From an uncultured Clostridia bacterium (lineage in GTDB: Bacteria; Bacillota_A; Clostridia; UMGS1840; HGM11507), in the NCBI GenBank assembly GCA_934403665.1, contig CAKRUL010000067.1, positions 1-7,243 on the forward strand: DNA of 7,243 nucleotides, given 5' to 3'. Position numbers and translations under genes: made by a program. This document shows, in pieces, positions 1-6,400 of the stretch (positions within the stretch are counted from its first letter, which is position 1; every line of letters begins with the position of its first letter). The notes under the pieces are model-generated. The model was given only the letters and a program-made list of their open reading frames with translations. It was not told the origin of the DNA and made no database searches.

Positions 1-68
1 GGATGAAGCGCCTCGTTTTCACTGTTTGGATATGTAAAACGCAGATGTTCTATTTGATAGCTTTCCAT
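1..68 (-). CDS. Start of ABC/ECF ATP-binding subunit (truncated by window edge)
   Basis: Only 22 complete codons are visible. They start at ATG 68, seven bases after a strong GGAGG, and overlap the end of the EcfT gene. The peptide MESYQIEHLRFTYPNSENEA, followed by LHP, matches the N-terminus of ECF ATPases: a first beta strand, then FxYP with the A-loop aromatic that stacks on ATP adenine, then a short variable stretch and an AL. Walker A and all later motifs lie outside the window. Position directly after an EcfT gene is the usual place for EcfA, which supports the call. It could be a single ATPase or the fused double form; the visible part cannot tell. Confidence 0.8.
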   Translation of the reverse strand, partial: MESYQIEHLRFTYPNSENEALH

Positions 69-928
69 CTTCTCGCCTCCCTGATTTCAATCATAATCGG
101 ACACATGCACAAAAGCAGATATGCAAGAAACACACTGGCGCTGTACACAGATGCCGGCGCCCATTTCACAGACGGGAAATACCGAAAATACATTTCTCCG
201 CCTCTGTTTCCGAGAAAGGTGTAGACTCCCAAAAATATCATCCAGAAAAGCGCTTTGCAGTCTCTTTTGTCAAAGGAAAAGATGGAATATGCGGTTCTGC
301 CCGGAAGTCCGTATCCCCGGGATTTCATGCTGTCCGCAGTCTCTACCGCATTTTCAAGCGCCCAAGTTACCATAATGGACAAAATCGTCAGACCGTGTTT
401 CGCCCGTTTGATGATACTGCCGTTTGAGACATCCCGTCCCATACAGCGCTGAGCATTTGCCACCACCTTCAGCTGTGCGGAAAACTTCGGAACAAAGCGC
501 AGCGTCATGGACAGTATCAGTGAAAGGGACGGAATGATTCTGCCAAACAGATAAATAAATTTATCGCTTGTCATCAGCTCGTTATAGCAAGAAAACCAAC
601 AAATCACACTGATGATCATCACCGCCGCACAGAGACCATAAAGAATGGATTCAAGGGTCAGAGGATTTCCGCCCGGCAAATATTGCAGAATGGTGATTCC
701 CTCATGGTTAAATGCGGGGTTTATGAGCGCCATCGCAACAAGCATCGGCAGCATATATATACAATTTGTCTTGACCGCGCGTCTGCCTTTCAGCATCCCC
801 GAATAGGTGAAACCACATGCCAGGGAGATGCACAGACAGAGAGGATGCATCAAAAACATAGAAAACCCAATCACAAATACAAAATAAACAAAATTCACAA
901 TCGGGTGATACGTTTTAAATTCATTCAT
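50..928 (-). CDS. ecfT: ECF transporter transmembrane T component (EcfT/CbiQ family)
   Basis: EcfT links the two ATPases of an energy-coupling factor transporter to a substrate-binding S component in the cytoplasmic membrane; such transporters import vitamins and metal ions. The 292-residue protein begins MNEFKTYHPIVNF and has about six hydrophobic segments (roughly 10-42 as two, 55-72, 93-115, 225-240, 262-282). The cytoplasmic coupling region between them carries LRFVPKFSAQLKVVANAQR (143) and the hallmark ETADSMKSRGYGLPGR (196), whose SRG matches the Arg-containing coupling motif of the family. I chose ATG 928 because it lies 4 bases after the stop of the preceding gene, with a weak GGAAG eight bases upstream. 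The frame stays open to 1126, but that extension only overlaps the DUF4430 gene and is not membrane-like. GTG 931, directly before, is an alternative start. The 3' end overlaps the next gene by 19 bases, implying translational coupling with the ATPase. Substrate specificity cannot be read from a T component. Confidence 0.95.
   Translation of the reverse strand: MNEFKTYHPIVNFVYFVFVIGFSMFLMHPLCLCISLACGFTYSGMLKGRRAVKTNCIYMLPMLVAMALINPAFNHEGITILQYLPGGNPLTLESILYGLCAAVMIISVICWFSCYNELMTSDKFIYLFGRIIPSLSLILSMTLRFVPKFSAQLKVVANAQRCMGRDVSNGSIIKRAKHGLTILSIMVTWALENAVETADSMKSRGYGLPGRTAYSIFSFDKRDCKALFWMIFLGVYTFLGNRGGEMYFRYFPSVKWAPASVYSASVFLAYLLLCMCPIMIEIREARRWKAIK
76..80 (-). promoter_or_regulatory. Strong ribosome binding site GGAGG for the ATPase gene
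   Basis: GGAGG is located inside the 3' end of ecfT, seven bases before ATG 68. It is the main evidence that a new gene begins at 68 although only a short piece of it is visible. Confidence 0.85.
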
Positions 929-932
929 CACA

Positions 933-1844
933 TCATCTTCCGTTTCTTGTAGAATCCTTTCCGCCCACATCAGCGCCCAAATCACAGGTATACACCCATT
1001 CCACCCGGTCCCCTTCTTTGAGCTGATAACGGGAACAGCCATAATTGGGAAACCAGCCGTTGACTTTATACATCCATCCGGAAAGCTCTCCGCAGTCAAA
1101 TTCATAAAGGTTGCCAATGCCCTCAATATAGGCGCTGTGATAAATCGGGGTATTGGTAAACTCCAGATGGATTTTGTTCTTTTTCATCTCTCGAAGCAAC
1201 AGATGAAAAACGCTTTCGCCCTCATAAAAAATCACCTGCTGTTGCGCAAAGAGAACGCCGTCGCTCGGAACAAGCTCTGCCTTTTCTTGATCCAGCCATG
1301 CCATATTCTTTAAAATCGTGTCGCATCTGACAGACAGGGTGCAGGTACGCTGTTGATCCGATATCACGGCATTTTCAGGCTCAACCGGAACCGGTTTTCC
1401 TTCCGGAACAGGATCGGTCTGATATTTGTCCTTTCCCGTGGAAGCGTCGATCTCCATTCCGTTTGCCTCGGAATATGTTTTATTGCCGCTCTCTTTCCCG
1501 GCGGATTTACCTTCCGTCATCTGATCCGCCAGAGCAAGCTTTTCCGAAGCGGTCATGGGCGTGCCGTCCGGTTTCTGCGGTTTATTCTCCGCACCTTCCG
1601 AATCGTCTGTTTCCTTTTGGAAACTCTCCTCTTTCTCACCCTCGGTTTCTGGAATTGCCTGTGCATCGTCCGGCGGTTGAGCGTTCAAAGTTTCAGACGA
1701 AGTCTGCACTTCTCCGCTGCCGGTCTCGCTGTTCGGCGTCTTCCATCCCCGAAGCCCCGGAGCATCTCCTCCATACCAAAATGCAAAGACAAGGACGATA
1801 ACGGCGATTACGCCGGCGATCATTTTATTTTTCTGTTTTTTCAC
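933..1844 (-). CDS. Membrane-anchored DUF4430 domain protein with acidic linker
   Basis: This 303-residue protein starts at GTG 1844, nine bases after AAGGAG. Residues 8-24 are a single hydrophobic segment after a lysine-rich start (MKKQKNK). No lipobox cysteine follows, so an uncleaved membrane anchor is more likely than a lipoprotein. Residues 35-165 are a Glu/Ser/Pro/Lys-rich linker of low complexity that could span the wall. Residues 166-290 are a DUF4430 domain: a beta strand TCTLSVRCDTIL, the VFHLLLREM helix (212), then SGWMYKVNGWFPNYGCSRY (255) and a final strand ending TCDLGADVGG. DUF4430 is related to the beta domain of intrinsic factor and transcobalamin. All five cysteines (168, 174, 251, 270, 287) lie in this domain, so disulfides are possible. 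Its position between the wall proteins and the ECF transporter fits a ligand receiver at the outer membrane face. That role is inference. Confidence 0.93.
   Translation of the reverse strand: MKKQKNKMIAGVIAVIVLVFAFWYGGDAPGLRGWKTPNSETGSGEVQTSSETLNAQPPDDAQAIPETEGEKEESFQKETDDSEGAENKPQKPDGTPMTASEKLALADQMTEGKSAGKESGNKTYSEANGMEIDASTGKDKYQTDPVPEGKPVPVEPENAVISDQQRTCTLSVRCDTILKNMAWLDQEKAELVPSDGVLFAQQQVIFYEGESVFHLLLREMKKNKIHLEFTNTPIYHSAYIEGIGNLYEFDCGELSGWMYKVNGWFPNYGCSRYQLKEGDRVEWVYTCDLGADVGGKDSTRNGR
937..941 (-). promoter_or_regulatory. Weak ribosome binding site for ecfT
   Basis: GGAAG lies inside the last codons of the DUF4430 gene, eight bases before ATG 928. It is weaker than the other sites in the operon, so initiation probably depends on ribosomes terminating at the TGA (935-933) four bases upstream of the ATG. 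Confidence 0.5.
975..1349 (-). other. DUF4430 (transcobalamin beta-like) domain in the membrane-anchored protein
   Basis: This segment encodes residues 166-290, with SGWMYKVNGWFPNYGCSRY followed by LKEGDRVEWVYTCDLG. It contains all five cysteines of the protein and extra aromatic residues (W264, F265) in the loop where the other copy has KH. The two domains are related but diverged. Confidence 0.88.
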
Positions 1845-1853
1845 GCGGGTTCA

Positions 1854-1859
1854 CTCCTT
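1854..1859 (-). promoter_or_regulatory. Ribosome binding site AAGGAG overlapping the upstream stop codon, for a GTG start
   Basis: The TAA stop (1860-1858) of the alpha/alpha-barrel gene again reads directly into AAGGAG, nine bases before GTG 1844. The good site supports the rare start codon of the membrane-anchored DUF4430 gene. Confidence 0.88.
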
Positions 1860-3465
1860 ACAAGAGCTTTGCGGAAGCAAGCATATGATAAAGCATGGAA
1901 GCAATTTCCGCTCTTTTCACAGCTTCTTTCGGTTTGATTTCCAAAACTTCGTCTGAAAGGATCTTATGATGATAACAAAATGCCAGTGCATTTTGTGCCC
2001 AGTCAGAGACGGACATATAATCCGTAAATCCTGCCAAAATATCACGCGTCGCAAAGGTATCAGTATCGAGGTCCATTCCGCAGAGCTTTGCCGCTCTTCC
2101 CACCATCACCGCCGCTTCTTCCCGGGTGATGGTTCCGTTTGGATGAAATTCCGTTTCCGACACTCCCTTGATGAGGCCGTAAGAATAGGCGGTATTCACA
2201 TCATCATAAAACCAATCGCTTGAAACGACATCAGCAAAAGCGGAAACAGCTTTTCCCGGTAATCCAAGTCCTCTGACAATAATCGTTGCAAACTCAGCTC
2301 TTGTCATGGTACTGTCAGGTTCAAAGCAGGTTTCGGAGATTCCGCTTATCATCTTTCTGGACGCAAGCGCTTCAATCTCCGCTTGATGGGGATGCCCTTG
2401 GATATCCGTAAAGGTTTTTCCGGGAAAGAGGAGCTCCATTTTCTGAACATCCGGATGTTTCCCTGCCAGACCGACTGTAGGTTGGCCGGTACGCTTTATG
2501 GCATCCTCCATGTTGTAAAGACTGGTTTTCCCCTCGGCCCTTCTCTGTGCCGCAATTAGAGCATAAAAACACTGTTCTGTTGCCATTTGGCTGGAACCTG
2601 TGCCTTCCAAGGTATGCAGAAAACCTTTCCCCGGAACAGAGTATGAAAGAAGATTGTCCAGAACCGTTTTCCCATTCTTTACAAAACGAGGATTCTCCAA
2701 AGAAAGATTCAGTTCGCAAAGCGCCGTGAGAACCTGCGCACAGCTCTCGGAATTTTCGGTATTCCAGCTGGAAAAGCCGCCGTTTGCATTCTGCATTTCA
2801 GACAAGGAGGAAAGCCCCCTTTCGGTTGCCTGTTTCACCGGTTCCCTGTCCTGATATTTACTGAGCGCCTGCAGTGCCATTGCTGTGATATCGGGATCGG
2901 CAATATCGCCGGACAGAGCCCAGCCGCCGTCCGAAGTTTGCCTTTCCAGAATATGATTGAGATACATCTCCCGCGTTGCCTGAATTTCCGCCCCGGGATT
3001 TTTCGGCATTTCATATGCGCCGCTGTCAAGGGCAATCAGCGCCCAGACAGAACCGTTGATTCCCTGCCATACTGTTTTTTGATAATCCCCGAGAGGCATC
3101 AAAAGATTATATCCCGCAACATCGGCCGGATTTTTGCCGATTGCCGTCAGTGCAAGGATGACTCTTGCATACTCGGTATACTTTCTGTCATGAAGGACTC
3201 CTCCGCAATTCTGTACATAGTCTTCCACATTCTGATAATACTTTTCATAATACGCCGCGGGAATCTCTGCGCCGCTCCGCGCCAAACCGAGCACTGCCCA
3301 TTCGCCGCCGATGGAACCGACTTTGGGATCCGGCACCGTTTCATACAAGTATTCTGCGGTGTCACTGATGATCGTATTCAGAGAGACATCCGCTGCTCCA
3401 TAGCTTGAAACCGCAAGGTGAAACAGCAGAATAAAACTCAAAAACAAGAATCGCGTTTTCTTCAT
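1858..3465 (-). CDS. Secreted alpha/alpha-barrel (prenyltransferase/squalene-oxidase repeat) protein with three SLH repeats
   Basis: This 535-residue protein starts at ATG 3465, seven bases after AAGGAG. An in-frame TTG two codons upstream lies one base from the AAGGAG and is too close to be used. Residues 1-24 are a signal peptide (MKKTRFLFLSFILLFHLAVS, likely cut after YGA). Residues 30-325 carry at least six helical-hairpin signatures: GGEWAVLGLARSG (53), ARVILALTAIG (100), GSVWALIALDSG (138), DITAMALQALSKY (192), SCAQVLTALCEL (241) and ATEQCFYALIAAQR (295). QTSDGGW (176) and QNANGGFSSW (225) are QW-like turns. This is the fold shared by terpene cyclases, prenyltransferases and the alpha domain of transcobalamin. 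The class II cyclase motif DxDDTA appears as DPDITA (190), so classical cyclase activity is doubtful and ligand binding is more likely. SLH repeats cover 352-529. Its stop overlaps the ribosome binding site of the next gene. The fold call is firm; the ligand is inferred. Confidence 0.93.
   Translation of the reverse strand: MKKTRFLFLSFILLFHLAVSSYGAADVSLNTIISDTAEYLYETVPDPKVGSIGGEWAVLGLARSGAEIPAAYYEKYYQNVEDYVQNCGGVLHDRKYTEYARVILALTAIGKNPADVAGYNLLMPLGDYQKTVWQGINGSVWALIALDSGAYEMPKNPGAEIQATREMYLNHILERQTSDGGWALSGDIADPDITAMALQALSKYQDREPVKQATERGLSSLSEMQNANGGFSSWNTENSESCAQVLTALCELNLSLENPRFVKNGKTVLDNLLSYSVPGKGFLHTLEGTGSSQMATEQCFYALIAAQRRAEGKTSLYNMEDAIKRTGQPTVGLAGKHPDVQKMELLFPGKTFTDIQGHPHQAEIEALASRKMISGISETCFEPDSTMTRAEFATIIVRGLGLPGKAVSAFADVVSSDWFYDDVNTAYSYGLIKGVSETEFHPNGTITREEAAVMVGRAAKLCGMDLDTDTFATRDILAGFTDYMSVSDWAQNALAFCYHHKILSDEVLEIKPKEAVKRAEIASMLYHMLASAKLL
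1879..2412 (-). repeat. Three SLH repeats of the alpha/alpha-barrel protein
   Basis: The repeats begin at FTDIQGHPHQAEIEA, FADVVSSDWFYDD and FTDYMSVSDWAQN. Motifs are MTRAE, ITREE and VKRAE. The first two share GISETCFEP / GVSETEFHP with the SLH repeats of the upstream gene. The third has Lys instead of Thr in the binding motif and lacks the GxSETxF turn, so it may be weakened. Confidence 0.9.
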
Positions 3466-3472
3466 GTTCAAA

Positions 3473-3478
3473 CTCCTT
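3473..3478 (-). promoter_or_regulatory. Ribosome binding site AAGGAG overlapping the upstream stop codon
   Basis: On the minus strand the stop TAA (3479-3477) of the large surface protein runs straight into AAGGAG, so they share two bases. The spacer to ATG 3465 is seven bases. This decides the start of the alpha/alpha-barrel gene and suggests translational coupling. Confidence 0.9.
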
Positions 3479-6400
3479 ATAAAATCGGCAAAAACGAACC
3501 ACCTGAAAACCCGGTTTCAGATGGCCCGCCAAAGCCCTTAACTTCACATATTGCCAAACTTTCACAGAACCGCATCAGAATCACTGCAACCTGTGCTCTT
3601 GTTGCCGTTTCCAGCGGCGATAATGTTGTGTCGCCGGTTCCTTTGACAAGCTCGGCCGCATTCGCCCATTGCAGAGCAGCCATTGCCCAGCCACTCACCT
3701 CATTGACGTCTGTGAAACGTGTGATTTCAGCAGTTTTTTCGGTATCGTAACCCTTCTGCTTTGCATAACGATACAGAATCGTCGCCAGTTGTTCACGAGT
3801 GATGGTATCCTCCGGAGCGAATTCTGTTTCGCTGATACCGCTCACAATTCCGTTTTCTGCCGCCCATATCACAGCGTTTTCATACCATTCTCCCTTTACA
3901 ACGTCAGAGAATTTGCTTTCCGCGGACTTGTTTTCGGCTTTTTCCAATCGGTAAAGAACCGTCACAAGCATTGCTCTTGTCATTTCTGCATGCGGAGCAA
4001 ACTCTGTTTCCGAAACGCCTTGGAACAAATGGTTTTCTGTGACATAAGCCACTGCCTTTTCGTACCAGGATTCTTTCTCAACATCGGTAAAAGCAGAAGT
4101 TTTTCCGGGATCCTCCGGATTTTCGCTTTCTTTGATCCATTTTGCATAAAGCGTCACATTTCCGGTCACTTTGGTGCGAAAATCATATTCTTGTGTCAAG
4201 GCGGAATCGGAATACCAGCCGCCAAAAGTATAGCTCTCTTTTGTCGGATCAGCAGGTTTGACAACAGTTCCGTTCTTATTGACTGTTTGACTGTTTAACG
4301 TACTTCCTCCGTTAGTCTCGAACCGAATGGTACAGGAAGTCGCATTGCCTCCGGAGGATGAGGAATTCCAACGCTCCGATCCTTCCTCTTGTTTATAATC
4401 ATCCGTATAATGGAATACGATAACATCTCCGTTTTTCAGCGACTGTTCCGCAACACCCAGATCAGGATGCTTGCCGTTTAACAGATACATCCAACCCGAA
4501 GGAGTACCGTTATCGAATTCCGCAAGCCCATTGATCTCAGAAACATAGTTTCCGCTTTCATTTTTCCATGTGAGATTTGCTTCCGTCAGTGCCTTTTCAA
4601 AAAGGTCAACCAGCATCGCACCGGAATCCAGCGTATAGGATTTGCGCGGAATCCATACCGGAAGCTTGTTTTTGTCCTTTCGATAGGTATGTACCTGTGC
4701 ATCTCCATGCCGTTCATCGCCATACAGCATAAATGAAACAGTAATATTTTTGCCGGTGGACGCAGGCGCATTGTCTCTTGTCACGGTCAATGTAATTTCC
4801 TGGCGGTTGCCGTTTACGCCTTCCGCGATGAGTTCAAAAACATTACTGCCGTAATCAAGATCATAAGTCTCGGCAATCTCTTTCCCATTGATGGTGAGAG
4901 ATACATTTTGTGCAGCAACGGGGGTAATGGAAACACTGTCGATTCTATGCCCGACATTTGCGGTATAATCCGTTCCGTTCTTCGTGCCCGCCAAACGCAC
5001 TGTGCCTTTCGCGTCGATTTTAACAGCTTCTATCAATTCATTGCTTTCTTCTGCACTGCTTGTCAGTTTCAGCAAATAAAGAACAGGTTCCTTCTCGCCA
5101 TTCTGAACAATCACTCGAACCAGCGTTTCGCCTTTTTCCTTTGTGACCTTGAACCCTTCCGCAGCAACGCCGGAAGCCACTCTTTGGTTATTGATATAGA
5201 TATTGTCATCCTCAGCTGTTCCGTTGACCTCGACAGAAACATATTTCATATTGTCAAGGTTGACCGAATATACCGTCTGATTTTCTTTAAAGTTCACAGT
5301 CTTGACGGTGGCGCCGTCTGAAACAGTCACTCCTGCAGGAGCCGTTGTTTTTCCGACCGCCTCCTCCTGTGCTGTTGTGCGGACCACATAGGAAACTTCC
5401 GTTGATTTTTCACCGAAGGCCCCCGCACTGATATTCGATGCCGTTGCAACCTTAATATAGTAGAACGCTTTGTTGCTCACATCAACCGGAATTCCCTTTT
5501 CGTCCACCGCCCATGCCACATCAAATCCGTTTGCTTTGCTTGGCTTTTCCACATAAGAGTTTACATCCGTCAGTTTCGTTCCTGCAACATTGCTGATGTA
5601 GCAATCCGTATAGCCAAACTTCGGTCTTGCGGCGAAGGCACCGGTGGTGCCGTCCCCTATAATGCTTCCGAGCTGACTTTTCAGCAGAACTCCCTGAAAA
5701 GTATACTGCTCTTTTTGAGAAACATCATTCATATAGTAGTATTCTGCACTCGGCCATAATTTTGCGGCATAATTCATCACATTGCCGTAGTTATCTGTCC
5801 AGTAGGATTTTCCGTCTGCTCCTTTTGTATAGGTGATGGTATAATCCCACAATGCCGTGCTTTCATAGTGATCGGAACCAGCCAAAGCATACCAGGTCTC
5901 TCCGTCTTCCGACACATAAACCTGTCCCGGTTCTGCAGCGCTGTCCGACTCAGAAAAGGGGTTCCCCGTAATATAAAAATCCATACCATATTTATTGTTC
6001 GGATTGTCAATGATGGGGTTTTCATAATAATAAGTGATATACCCTCCGAAGTTGCCGAGAGACTTCAGCGTTCCGCTTAGGGTTACCTCCGGATTTGCTC
6101 CGTATGGCATGCCATTGGTATATTGTGATCCTATGCATAGATAATCGACTACCCGATCCGGAACATCAAGTGCTGATTTCTGGCGATAACCGAATTGATA
6201 AACAGTTGTGTAATTTCCGTCACTGCTGGTTACGGTAATACTGGATTGTGACTTATCAAGCGTGAGGGAGTATTTCCCGTTTTCATCCGCAACCTGTTCT
6301 TCTTTTCCGATTGTTACCTTACTACCCTCGGTCGCCGTGTAATGAAGAACCGGCGCTTCTGCCGTATTGGCAAGGACAATCCAATAGGAATACCGATCAG

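Noticed and set aside
929..1126. N-terminal extension of the EcfT frame up to an upstream start codon
   Set aside because: The extra 66 codons overlap the coding sequence of the DUF4430 domain. ATG 928 follows that gene's stop and begins the family-like sequence MNEFKTYHP.
1353..1937. Open frame of 194 codons on the plus strand
   Set aside because: It lies antisense to the DUF4430 gene and crosses into the barrel gene. It has no convincing ribosome binding site and its Arg/Phe/Leu-rich translation reflects the reverse of an acidic linker.
3503..3520. Inverted repeat CTGAAA-N6-TTTCAG as a possible terminator
   Set aside because: The stem is short and AT-rich, there is no U-run after it, and it lies inside a reading frame with the next gene starting about 40 bases on.
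3669..4298. Open frame of 209 codons on the plus strand
   Set aside because: It is antisense to the SLH and InlB-repeat part of the surface protein, which has clear domain signatures in its own frame. The plus-strand translation shows no recognisable features.
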